This document shows, piece by piece, positions 6,911 through 14,849 of a stretch of DNA of 64,000 nt. Source of the DNA: CAYJAZ01 sp964368455. Lineage in GTDB: Bacteria > Desulfobacterota > Desulfovibrionia > Desulfovibrionales > Desulfovibrionaceae. Below the pieces are notes generated by a model, which was given only the letters and a program-made list of their open reading frames with translations, was not told where the DNA came from and made no database searches. The number at the start of each line of letters is the position of its first letter. Positions within the stretch are counted from its first letter, which is position 1. Location of the stretch: contig CAYJAZ010000006.1 of the NCBI GenBank assembly GCA_964368455.1, forward strand, positions 1-64,000, in the 5' to 3' direction. Made by a program: the position numbers and the translations under genes.

Positions 6911-8719
6911 TTACTTTCTAAAATCTTGAAAAGTTTCCACAATCAAGGCATTGAAAGCTTGTTCTAGTTCTTTTAACTTTAGGTTTTCACTTTCTTCAAA
7001 TTCTTCAAAAGCAATAAGCTTTATACAGTTATGTTCTTCATCATACACAATATCTTGAATGGAAAAATCTTTACCATCTTCATAAAAAATTTCAAATGCC
7101 TTTTGTAAAGGCTCTTGCCAAGATAAAGGAATGTATGTCTTTCTAATGCGTGATCCATCAAGATATTTCTTGTATTTACCTACAAGAAACTCTACCTGTC
7201 CTTTGCATTCAAATCTGTCGTTTTTATCATAAATTTTTATACATGAAGCTTCTTCAATTTTGTTTGTTGTGGCAATTTTATTTAATTCTTCTTCTTCAAT
7301 GAGGGCACGTTTTTGTTCTCTGCATAAAGTTTTTAAAAGTAGATCATTCGTTTTGAGAATATTTTCTTTGTCTTGAACAAAGGCTGGATTTAAAAGTATT
7401 TTTCGCACCTTGTTAAAACTTTTATTGACTGTGTCAGTTCTGCAAATAAGTCCTTCATCTATATTGCTGTAAGAGGTGAAGTAAACTTGTCTATGTTCTA
7501 GATCTAAGAGTTTTAAGTCTTCGTTGTAAGGCATAACAATTTCTTGAGTCATTGGGTCGTCCGTTCTGAAATAAACTCTAGTATTACAGTTGGCTATAAA
7601 TGCTGTAACAGAATTTATGTCGTTATTATTGCACAAAAGCGATGAGGCAGATTGTGTTGAAGCAATAAAACTTGCACGAAATTCACGAGCTTGAGCAACA
7701 AAAGCAGTGTCTGAAAAACGAGTTCTGCTATTGAGTGTTGCAACATCATGAAATTCATCAATGCAAATAAAGGATGGATAGTTAAAAATATCCTTTGGTT
7801 CCATATCAAAAACAGTTTCATAATATTTTGTGATATAGTAGCGTGAAAACATGGAGCCAACTTTCCCAGATCCTGGAGAAAAACGTAAGATAACAATTCT
7901 GTTTTTGTAAAAATTATTTCTGATACTAATGCCTGGGGCTCCTTTGCATGCAAAGTTTCTTTCAAAGTTTTTCACTCCAAACGCTTCTTCTAAAGCAGTA
8001 CGAGGGGCTGCTATAGCATAATCTAACTGTCTAAAATATGTTTCTCTATCTCTATTGTGTTTAGAGTAAGCAAAAACACTAAAAGCATCTGCCTCAATTT
8101 CTTGAATAAGTGCTTTTTCTTCAGCATTGTTCTCATCATACAGTTTTTGTTTATAATCCTCGTACACTTCTACAGCTTTAAGAGGATTACTTATAAGATT
8201 AAAAATATCTTTTAATGTCGGTGGGAGAGAATTTTTTTTCTTAAAGTAAATGCAAAGAAGTTCATAAATTTTCACGCATTTCATAACACCACGCACGTGA
8301 AAATCCTTATTATGAGTTCTACCATCATAGGAATGATCTACTAGCATTTCAAGTAAATTATAAAGTTCATTGCTAGACATATTGTCAATGATATTGCATG
8401 GAATCGCAGTATCTGACAGACCAAATTCAAAAATATCTTTATCTCTGTCACATGCTTTTGCAAGTGAGCGTACTTGCTCACGAAGATTACCTTTAATATC
8501 TACAATAAGTCCACACTCTCCAGCACACATTACACCATAAAGCATAGGCAAAAAGATTGAGGCTGTCTTACCTGTTCCTGTTGTGCCGAGGATAAGGGTG
8601 TGTAATTTTGCATCTTCTTGGGATAGGGTATAACCAGAATCAAAAGTGAAAATTGTATCTTCTTTTTGCGAAGTCCTTGTAGAATTATCAGATGTATTTA
8701 GAAAGCCCATTTTTGACAT
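6911..8719 (-). CDS. Soluble VirD4/TraG-like (HerA-superfamily) DNA-pumping ATPase
   Basis: I place the start at ATG 8719, preceded by AGGAGG six bases upstream, rather than at 8833; this gives 602 aa. Walker A is GTTGTGKT (about residues 45-52), Walker B is FICIDEF (about 317-323), and a Thr-Gln sensor motif STQS follows near 354, as in type IV coupling proteins. The C-terminal 200 residues are unassigned. It lacks the N-terminal membrane helices of conjugative coupling proteins, and no mating-pore or relaxase genes are present. It therefore either belongs to a decayed integrative element or works as a cytosolic DNA motor with its two operon partners. Confidence 0.75.
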   Translation of the reverse strand: MSKMGFLNTSDNSTRTSQKEDTIFTFDSGYTLSQEDAKLHTLILGTTGTGKTASIFLPMLYGVMCAGECGLIVDIKGNLREQVRSLAKACDRDKDIFEFGLSDTAIPCNIIDNMSSNELYNLLEMLVDHSYDGRTHNKDFHVRGVMKCVKIYELLCIYFKKKNSLPPTLKDIFNLISNPLKAVEVYEDYKQKLYDENNAEEKALIQEIEADAFSVFAYSKHNRDRETYFRQLDYAIAAPRTALEEAFGVKNFERNFACKGAPGISIRNNFYKNRIVILRFSPGSGKVGSMFSRYYITKYYETVFDMEPKDIFNYPSFICIDEFHDVATLNSRTRFSDTAFVAQAREFRASFIASTQSASSLLCNNNDINSVTAFIANCNTRVYFRTDDPMTQEIVMPYNEDLKLLDLEHRQVYFTSYSNIDEGLICRTDTVNKSFNKVRKILLNPAFVQDKENILKTNDLLLKTLCREQKRALIEEEELNKIATTNKIEEASCIKIYDKNDRFECKGQVEFLVGKYKKYLDGSRIRKTYIPLSWQEPLQKAFEIFYEDGKDFSIQDIVYDEEHNCIKLIAFEEFEESENLKLKELEQAFNALIVETFQDFRK

Positions 8720-8761
8720 AGTGTCCTCCTTAGTTTTTATGTGAATGTTCTTTGATATAAA

Positions 8762-8789
8762 ATTTAATGGCTTCTTATATTTTGTCAAC
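8762..8789 (-). promoter_or_regulatory. Promoter of the leftward ATPase operon
   Basis: Read on the minus strand, TTGACA (8789-8784) is followed after 16 bp by TAAATT (8767-8762). This supports a transcript starting near 8755 and the downstream start codon at 8719. It faces away from the promoter at 9016, making a divergent pair. The rest of 8790-9015 is AT-rich with nothing else I can recognise. Confidence 0.5.
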
Positions 8790-9015
8790 AGGTAATGAAT
8801 GTCTTTTTTTAAAAAAATAAAAATAAATCGCAATTGTTCTTTTGAAAAATTGTTTGCCAGAGTTGTCTTTTTCTCTGCTAAACAACGATTAGATGTTTTT
8901 TGAATGAGATTTAATTGTTTTATGCATATGTTTTTATTTTGTTTTTATTTAATTTTAAGTCAAGTTAAAAAAATATTGCATTTATGTAAAATTATGTTAA
9001 GGTAGTGATTGTTAG

Positions 9016-9044
9016 TTGACAATTTTTTTATTGTGTATTACTTA
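9016..9044 (+). promoter_or_regulatory. Promoter and dyad upstream of the doc-kptA operon
   Basis: TTGACA (9016-9021) with a weak -10 TACTTA (9039-9044) at 17 bp. The dyad ACAAT (9019-9023) / ATTGT (9030-9034) overlaps the -35 element. This is the arrangement seen at 2628-2649 and suggests autoregulation by the first product of the operon. Confidence 0.5.
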
Positions 9045-9080
9045 AAAACCACATTAGGTTAAAACTGTAAGGAGAGGTTT

Positions 9081-9236
9081 ATGTTAGAAAATCAAAAAAA
9101 TACTTCTATGCAAAATCAAATAGAGGTTAATAAAGTAGCTTCTATGTCAAAGGAAGAAAGAATGGATTTTATTTTATTGCTGGCTCATGAAAGTATGCGT
9201 GTGCATCAAAGTCTTTATGAAAAACTTGCCAAATAA
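9081..9236 (+). CDS. 51-aa protein preceding Doc, probable antitoxin
   Basis: ATG at 9081 is preceded by AAGGAGAGG, a very strong ribosome binding site, and the ORF ends 11 bases before doc. The product has a polar N-terminus and a helical C-terminus (KEERMDFILLLAHESMRVHQ). I do not recognise a Phd or AbrB-type DNA-binding domain. Size, position and signal strength point to the antitoxin of the downstream Doc toxin. It could instead be an unrelated small regulator of the operon. Confidence 0.7.
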   Translation: MLENQKNTSMQNQIEVNKVASMSKEERMDFILLLAHESMRVHQSLYEKLAK

Positions 9237-9247
9237 GAAGGTGAAAT

Positions 9248-9616
9248 ATGAAAATTTATTTAAATAAAGATGAAATTCTTGCTCTTCATGATTTAAGTCT
9301 TCAAAAATTTGGTGGAGCAAGTGGTGTGAGAGAAATGAATTCTGTAGAGGCTGCTTTAAATCGTCCTCAAAACGGCTACTATAAAGATATTATAGAGGAA
9401 GCTGCTGCCTTGATGGAAAGTTTGCTTATCAATCATCCTTTTGTTGATGGTAATAAACGCACGGCCTTTGTTGCTACTTCTGTTTTTCTATCGATTAATG
9501 GATTTAATATTCAAGCCCAATCAGATTGGCTTTATGAGAAAATAATTTCTTGGATTAAATGTAAATCAAATCGTTTGGAGATAATTTCAAGAGATTTGAA
9601 ACTTGTAATAAAATAA
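9248..9616 (+). CDS. doc: Doc-type toxin (Fic/Doc family)
   Basis: 122 aa, the usual Doc length. The active-site loop is HPFVDGNKR (residues 63-71), which has the Fic/Doc HxFx(D/E)GN(K/G)(R/K) signature with catalytic His and phosphate-binding residues intact. Doc proteins transfer a phosphate from ATP to elongation factor Tu, arresting translation; other family members adenylylate proteins. The gene sits between a 51-aa probable antitoxin and a NADAR gene in a tightly spaced operon, so its product may be tied to the RNA/ADP-ribose enzymes that follow. Confidence 0.9.
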   Translation: MKIYLNKDEILALHDLSLQKFGGASGVREMNSVEAALNRPQNGYYKDIIEEAAALMESLLINHPFVDGNKRTAFVATSVFLSINGFNIQAQSDWLYEKIISWIKCKSNRLEIISRDLKLVIK

Positions 9617-9630
9617 AGGTGATATTTACT

Positions 9631-10179
9631 ATGAAATATACATTGGACAATATACGAGATAGGTATAATAATAAAGAAAAGTTAGAATATGTTTTCTTTT
9701 GGAAGCATTATCAAAATGGTAACATTATTACTCAATCTTGCCTAAGTCAATGGTATGATTGTAAATTTGAAATTGATGGAATTCTCTATTCAAGTGCTGA
9801 ACAATATATGATGGCACAAAAGGCTCTTTTGTTTGAAGATGTTGAGAGCTATAGACAAATATTGAAATCGAAGCATCCCAAAGACTATAAAGCTTTAGGA
9901 CGAAGAGTTACAAACTTTAATGGAAGTAAGTGGAATAGTAATAGATGCCCAATAGTTATTAAAGGAAATCTTGCTAAATTTTCACAAAATGAAAAATTAA
10001 AAAACTATCTTTTCTCGACAAAGGATAAAATCCTCGTAGAAGCAAGCCCGTATGATAAAATATGGGGTATTGCTTTGCCTGAAGAAAACAAAAGAAGTAA
10101 AGATCCTTTTGCTTGGAAAGGGGAAAATCTCCTTGGTTTCGCTCTTATGGAAGTGAGGGATGAATTAAGAAGATCTTAA
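9631..10179 (+). CDS. NADAR domain protein (YbiA/DUF1768 family N-glycosidase)
   Basis: The start is placed at ATG 9631, behind AAAGGTGAT, giving 182 aa. Family hallmarks are SSAEQYMMAQKA (about residues 55-66) with the catalytic Glu, the block IVIKGNLAKFSQN, and EASPYDKIWGIAL near residues 137-149. Known members hydrolyse N-glycosidic bonds in riboflavin precursors, and others remove ADP-ribose from modified guanine in nucleic acid. The neighbouring NAD-consuming KptA makes an ADP-ribose-linked substrate plausible. It is separated from doc by 14 bases and from the next gene by 12. Confidence 0.85.
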   Translation: MKYTLDNIRDRYNNKEKLEYVFFWKHYQNGNIITQSCLSQWYDCKFEIDGILYSSAEQYMMAQKALLFEDVESYRQILKSKHPKDYKALGRRVTNFNGSKWNSNRCPIVIKGNLAKFSQNEKLKNYLFSTKDKILVEASPYDKIWGIALPEENKRSKDPFAWKGENLLGFALMEVRDELRRS

Positions 10180-10191
10180 CAGGAGTTTACA

Positions 10192-10758
10192 TTGATATAC
10201 TTTACATCAGATCTACATTTTTTCCATAATAATATTATTAAGCATTGCAATCGTCCATTCAATAATAATGAAGAAATGGATAAAATCTTGCTAATAAATT
10301 GGAATTCACGAGTAAGGGATGAAGATGAAATCTATATTTTGGGTGATTTGACTCTCAAAGGTATAGCAAAAGTCAATTCTCTAGTGCCTAAACTTAATGG
10401 CAAGAAATATCTTGTTCGAGGAAATCATGATTTATTTGCCGATAAAGAAGAATTAGATAGCAAACTCTTTGAATGGATTAAAGATTATTATGAACTTAAC
10501 TATGAAGGAATGAAGTTTACTCTTTCTCACTATCCTTTTGCTTCATGGAATGAAAGAATTAGGGGTGCTGTTCATCTACATGGACATATTCACGCAAAGG
10601 AAGAGTATAATATAAAAAATGCGATAGACGGGCATTATTGCTTTGATGTAGGAGTAGATGCGCATAATTTCTTTCCTGTAAGCATTGAAGAAATAATCGA
10701 ATTAACGAAAATAAATCCAAGTTCTGATAAAAGTGATAGAGATTTAAGGAATATATAG
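10192..10758 (+). CDS. Calcineurin-like metallophosphoesterase 1
   Basis: 188 aa; TTG start at 10192 with AGGAG six bases upstream. The dimetal motifs are in order: SDLHF (D7, H9), LGDLTLKG, RGNHD, SHYPF and HGHIH. This small single-domain type is common in phages and accessory loci and hydrolyses phosphomono- or diesters; the substrate cannot be told from sequence. It is less similar to the two other metallophosphoesterases of the operon than they are to each other. Confidence 0.9.
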   Translation: MIYFTSDLHFFHNNIIKHCNRPFNNNEEMDKILLINWNSRVRDEDEIYILGDLTLKGIAKVNSLVPKLNGKKYLVRGNHDLFADKEELDSKLFEWIKDYYELNYEGMKFTLSHYPFASWNERIRGAVHLHGHIHAKEEYNIKNAIDGHYCFDVGVDAHNFFPVSIEEIIELTKINPSSDKSDRDLRNI

Positions 10759-10767
10759 GAGGATTTT

Positions 10768-11520
10768 ATGACAAAGATATTATTTATTGGTGATGTGCAC
10801 GGTACTTTTGATGTGCTTGATATGTTATACGATGAATTTACACCTGATTATATAGTGCAATGTGGAGATTTTGGGATATGGAACAAGTATACTCATTCAC
10901 TGCTAAGATATAGTGGTAAAGCCCCAGTTTATTTTATTCGTGGAAATCACGAAAATCACGATTGGTTAGACGAACTATATGGTACTGATAATGGCATTTC
11001 TGCTATTCATTCTCTAGAAAAAGAATTTACACACGCAAAAAATGTTTTTTTGTGTAATTCAGGCACTATTTTGAAATTAGGAAGTAAGAAAATTCTTATG
11101 CTTGGCGGAGCAGATAGTATAGATAAAGAACGTAGACTAGAGGGTAAATCATGGTGGAGACAAGAAATTCCTTCTAAAGAATGTCAGAAAAATGTGCTTA
11201 GTGCTGACTACAAAGATGTGGATATTGTTGTGTCTCATACAAGTCCATTATTTGTACAAAATGAAATGGATTTACCACCGCCACCAAATAGATTTACTTC
11301 TGATCCAAACTATCATGACCCTACAACAAATTATTTGGAAGAGTGTTATAATTATATAAAAAGTAAAGAAAATAAACTAAATCTTTGGCTATATGGACAT
11401 TTTCATATGCCTTTTAGATACGAAACAAAGGAATGTGACTTTATAGCACTTAACGCCATGCATGCTGGAGGTGGGGCATATATACCTTCCGAGGGTTACT
11501 ATCACATATTGGAAGTATAA
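10768..11520 (+). CDS. Calcineurin-like metallophosphoesterase 2
   Basis: 250 aa with a TAGGAGG site upstream and a 9-base gap from the previous gene. Motifs: GDVHG, QCGDFGIW, RGNHENHD, SHTSPL and GHFHMP, a complete set of metal ligands. It shares QCGDFGIW, GNHENHD and a GGA(D/E)S...WW insertion with the gene at 12272, so the two are paralogues from duplication and divergence. Cytoplasmic. Substrate unknown; given KptA in the same operon, a cyclic or terminal phosphate on ADP-ribose or RNA is a reasonable candidate. Confidence 0.9.
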   Translation: MTKILFIGDVHGTFDVLDMLYDEFTPDYIVQCGDFGIWNKYTHSLLRYSGKAPVYFIRGNHENHDWLDELYGTDNGISAIHSLEKEFTHAKNVFLCNSGTILKLGSKKILMLGGADSIDKERRLEGKSWWRQEIPSKECQKNVLSADYKDVDIVVSHTSPLFVQNEMDLPPPPNRFTSDPNYHDPTTNYLEECYNYIKSKENKLNLWLYGHFHMPFRYETKECDFIALNAMHAGGGAYIPSEGYYHILEV

Positions 11521-11564
11521 TATTTTGCTAGATTTAATTAAGTCTAGAATACAAGGGAGTTGGA

Positions 11565-12212
11565 ATGTATAAAATCAATCTGCATTCACATACTAATCAT
11601 TCTGACGGAGATTGTTCTATAGAAGAAATGGCTCTAAGATCAAGAGAAATTGATTATTGTGCCTATGTTGTTACAGATCACTTCTATCCTATATATCATT
11701 ATATTGGTTTTAGTACCGTAGATACTTTTATCGAGCAAGAAAAAGAATGTACATTGGTATCAAAAAAATTAAACTATCCAATTATACAAGGTGTTGAACT
11801 TAATTTGTTTTATGAGGAAATTCTCATTTTTGGAATTGAATTTATAAAAGAATTATTTCTGTTTGTTACTGAGGGTAAAGAAAAAGAAGAAGATTTTACC
11901 TATCTACAAATATTGGAATTTGTTTATAAAAATAAAGGTAAATATGCTAGCATACTTTGTCATCCAGTATTAGATATAAATAGAAGGAATAGAGCTTATT
12001 ATGATTTACTTTTTGCTACAATTGATGGTTTTGAAGAGTATAATCACGGCAAAAACTATTTTATAAATAAAGAAATTCCTTTAACCCTTAAAAAGATGAA
12101 AGCATTTAACAATGCTGATGCTCATCGTGCAGAAAACTTGGAATTAGGATTCAATATAGTTGATAAAAGAATAAGTAAGGAAGAAGAATTAATAAAGTAT
12201 ATTAAGACTTAA
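11565..12212 (+). CDS. PHP-domain phosphoesterase
   Basis: 215 aa, start at 11565 with GGGAGTTGG upstream. The N-terminal HSHTNHSDG motif (H7, H9), then VTDHF, a later CHPVLD and NADAHR near the end are the metal-ligand motifs of the PHP (polymerase and histidinol phosphatase) family. It is a single-domain protein, not a DNA polymerase subunit. PHP enzymes remove phosphate from small molecules or nucleic-acid ends using a trinuclear metal site. It lies between two metallophosphoesterase genes, and its role in the operon is presumably on a related phosphate. Confidence 0.85.
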   Translation: MYKINLHSHTNHSDGDCSIEEMALRSREIDYCAYVVTDHFYPIYHYIGFSTVDTFIEQEKECTLVSKKLNYPIIQGVELNLFYEEILIFGIEFIKELFLFVTEGKEKEEDFTYLQILEFVYKNKGKYASILCHPVLDINRRNRAYYDLLFATIDGFEEYNHGKNYFINKEIPLTLKKMKAFNNADAHRAENLELGFNIVDKRISKEEELIKYIKT

Positions 12213-12271
12213 GATACAACATTTTTTAAGTGTTATCTAGTCATAAGCATACAAGTAAAACAGGTGAAAAT

Positions 12272-13057
12272 ATGGCTACTCAATTAATATATGTTGCTGG
12301 CGATGTTCATGCAAAGTGGAATATACTTAATGCCTATATCAATAAAAACATGCGTCAAAGCAAAAAATTTAAAGAATTTTTGTCAACATTTGAAGAAGAT
12401 ACAAAGAATGTTGAAATTATTCTATTACAATGTGGTGATTTTGGGATATGGGAGGAAAGTGATATAACAAATCTTCCTGTTAAAAATAAAATTGAATTTA
12501 TCAAAGACGGGCATATTAAAATTTACTTTGCTGATGGCAATCACGAAAATCATGATTTATTAGATAAATTAGAAGAGGATAATCCAAATAAGGCCTTTCC
12601 TGAAATTATCCCGTATGTTTATTTTGGGAAATTTGGCTCTGTTTTAAAATTATTAGATGGAACGAAGATCATGTTTTGCGGTGGTGCTGAAAGTGAAGAC
12701 AAAGCATTTAGAATACTTGGCACAGAATGGTGGCCTCAAGAAGGTATTGACGAAATAGACATGATGAATCTTCCACCTACAAGTGAGAGTGTAGATTGGA
12801 TAATATCTCATGCTGCACCATTTTCCTTTGATCTTGGTGTATATGTTTATACTTCAAGATATGGAAAACTCAACGAGCCTTCAAGGCATAAATTAGAAGA
12901 AATTTTTCAAAAATACCAACCGACAAGATGGTATTTTGGGCACTATCATTATAATTACTTGAGACAAAATAATGATTGCAGATGGCAATGTATGAACTAT
13001 TCTGATGCAAATGACTTGAGAAGCTGGATTTCATTAGAGAAGGTTATTAAACTTTAA
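12272..13057 (+). CDS. Calcineurin-like metallophosphoesterase 3
   Basis: I choose ATG 12272 (CAGGTGAAAAT upstream) over the GTG at 12230; this gives 261 aa. Motifs are AGDVHAKW, QCGDFGIW, DGNHENHD, SHAAPF and FGHYHYN. It is paralogous to the gene at 10768, sharing the GGAES...EWW segment, but has an N-terminal insertion of about 20 residues after the first motif. The 59-base gap before it is the longest in the operon. Confidence 0.9.
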   Translation: MATQLIYVAGDVHAKWNILNAYINKNMRQSKKFKEFLSTFEEDTKNVEIILLQCGDFGIWEESDITNLPVKNKIEFIKDGHIKIYFADGNHENHDLLDKLEEDNPNKAFPEIIPYVYFGKFGSVLKLLDGTKIMFCGGAESEDKAFRILGTEWWPQEGIDEIDMMNLPPTSESVDWIISHAAPFSFDLGVYVYTSRYGKLNEPSRHKLEEIFQKYQPTRWYFGHYHYNYLRQNNDCRWQCMNYSDANDLRSWISLEKVIKL

Positions 13058-13075
13058 TAGGGCAATGGAAAGAAT

Positions 13076-13642
13076 ATGAATAAAATTTCTAACAATAAAA
13101 CTCAGTTGAGCAAGTTTTTAGCTCTTCTTCTTAGACATAAACCGCATACAATTGGACTTACTTTAGATAAAAATGGCTGGGCAAGAGTTGAAGAACTTAT
13201 ATGCCTCATTAATAAACAAGGGCAACATACAATTAATTTTGAAATACTATGTGAAATTGTTGAAAATGACGACAAACAAAGATTTGCCTTCAATGATGAC
13301 AAAAGTCTTGTCAGAACAAGTCAAGGGCATTCAATCGCTGTTGATGTTGAACTAAAAGAATGCTGTCCACCTGATATTCTTTATCATGGCACTGCCACAA
13401 AATACGAAGAAAATATTGATAAAGACGGCTTGATTTCAAAAAATCGCTTGTATGTTCATCTTAGTGCAGATATGGATACTGCAAAAAAAGTAGGCGCAAG
13501 ACATGGGCAAGTGTTAATTTATGAGGTTGATTGTAATAAAATGAAAAAAGAAGGTTTTAAATTCTTTATTTCAGAAAACAATGTATGGCTTACAAAGAAT
13601 GTGCCTGTAAGATTTTTGAGAAAAATGTTGAAGCTTAGATAA
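13076..13642 (+). CDS. kptA: RNA 2'-phosphotransferase (KptA/Tpt1)
   Basis: 188 aa, full family length. Two lobes are visible: an N-terminal winged-helix part with LLLRHKP (R20, H21), and the NAD-binding lobe with RTSQGHS (80-86), LYHGT (102-106), HLS (128-130) and GARHG (140-144), all hallmark motifs. The enzyme moves an internal RNA 2'-phosphate to NAD+, yielding 2'-OH RNA, nicotinamide and ADP-ribose 1'',2''-cyclic phosphate. Bacteria normally lack the ligase that makes 2'-phosphate splice junctions, so its natural substrate here is unknown. It is the last gene of the Doc/NADAR/phosphoesterase operon. Confidence 0.95.
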   Translation: MNKISNNKTQLSKFLALLLRHKPHTIGLTLDKNGWARVEELICLINKQGQHTINFEILCEIVENDDKQRFAFNDDKSLVRTSQGHSIAVDVELKECCPPDILYHGTATKYEENIDKDGLISKNRLYVHLSADMDTAKKVGARHGQVLIYEVDCNKMKKEGFKFFISENNVWLTKNVPVRFLRKMLKLR

Positions 13643-13732
13643 AGCTTCACTTTTCAAGTGCAAATCTTTAGAGCTTTATGCAGAAGGAAATACGGTTATT
13701 AAAGACTATTATAAAGACTTTAAATGTAGTCA

Positions 13733-13930
13733 CTAACAATTAAAGTCTACTACATATCTTGTTTCAAAGTCAAAAAATACTGCATCTGTTAATTTAATTT
13801 GTAGGACAATAGTGTTTATATCATTATAATCACTGTGCCCATTATCCCACCATGCTGAAAAAGCAATTTTTAATTTCTTAGCAAGTTCAAGGTTTTGTTC
13901 AAGAGCAATTGTTGAGCTGATAAAAAACAT
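13733..13930 (-). pseudogene. Possible gene fragment, unrecognised
   Basis: A 65-codon minus-strand frame has plausible protein composition (FSAWWDNGHSDYNDINTIVLQIK), but no ribosome binding site precedes the ATG at 13930. It lies in the 349-base gap between kptA and the decarboxylase-like gene. I do not recognise a family. It may be a decayed gene or chance. Nothing else is seen in 13643-13991. Confidence 0.25.
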
Positions 13931-13991
13931 TGCAAACTAGCTTGTTTTATTCTAAATTTACTGAAATAGATTTTAATAGTAAGGAAAAAGA

Positions 13992-14801
13992 ATGAATAAA
14001 ATATATGTAATTTTAATGTTTATTTTACTGCTAACTCCATCGTTTTCTATGGCTCAAGAAAGCGAATATAGACTTAAACGCAATGAACAAGCGACAAATT
14101 TTCAAAAACAAAACAATAAAGCATATAATTATCAAGAACATGATGGAATTGTTGCATTTTATGAAACATCAGATAAAGATCTTTATAGAAAACTCTTGCC
14201 AAAAGAATTTGACATGCCCAATCGTTTATTGGTTCATTTATTTGTAATGGATTTTTATAAGATTAATTCAAAAGCCCAACCATATAAAGAAGTTTCTATC
14301 TCTTTATTAGCGAAACATGATGGAAAAGAAGTATGGCATTGCATTTTTATGCCAGTATCAAGTAGGCACTCTATGATTGCTGGACAAAGAGCTTTAGGCT
14401 TGCCAAAAACAATTGGAAACATACAATTTAAGCGTGATAATCAAAGTTTTACAGGAGAAGTCGTTGATAATCAGAATAGAAGAGTTCAATTTGTATTAAA
14501 TACAAATAATTATAAATTATCAAAGGCTGAAGAGCAAAGCATTAAAGACTTAAATTCTCTTCCTAAAATCAGTTTATTAAATGGAAAAGCAATTCAGATA
14601 ACAAGAAGTGGCAGGCAAGGAAATATTATTGATGCTTCAAAACATTATCCTGAACGAATAAAAGTTCAAGGTGGTAGGGCAAATATTTCCTTTGATCACA
14701 AAAGTATAGGCAAAGCACACCCCTTTGATTTAAAAGCTGTTAAAATAATAGCATCTTATTATATACACAATAAAATACCATTTCGATTAGGTAGAAAATA
14801 A
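13992..14801 (+). CDS. Periplasmic acetoacetate decarboxylase-like protein
   Basis: 269 aa with an N-terminal signal peptide (LLLTPSFSMA, cleavage near residue 21). The mature protein follows the acetoacetate decarboxylase fold: a YRKLLPKEF substrate-rim segment, strand-rich core, and AGQRALGLPKTIGNI, matching the region (E..G.PK) around the family's Schiff-base Lys. Export to the periplasm is unusual for this normally cytoplasmic family. A decarboxylation reaction is not proven, since many family members act differently. GGAAAAAG precedes the start. It converges with the gene at 14850. Confidence 0.65.
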   Translation: MNKIYVILMFILLLTPSFSMAQESEYRLKRNEQATNFQKQNNKAYNYQEHDGIVAFYETSDKDLYRKLLPKEFDMPNRLLVHLFVMDFYKINSKAQPYKEVSISLLAKHDGKEVWHCIFMPVSSRHSMIAGQRALGLPKTIGNIQFKRDNQSFTGEVVDNQNRRVQFVLNTNNYKLSKAEEQSIKDLNSLPKISLLNGKAIQITRSGRQGNIIDASKHYPERIKVQGGRANISFDHKSIGKAHPFDLKAVKIIASYYIHNKIPFRLGRK

Positions 14802-14849
14802 AATGAAAGTATGGAATAAAGTAAATATTACAAAAATACTTACAAAATT

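Noticed and set aside
8720..8833. N-terminal extension of the VirD4-like protein from ATG 8833
   Set aside because: The extension has no ribosome binding site, spans the likely promoter, and an AGGAGG-supported ATG lies at 8719.
1000..14000. Complete integrative conjugative element
   Set aside because: Only a VirD4-like ATPase is present; there is no integrase, relaxase, mating-pore gene or recognisable att site pair in the window.
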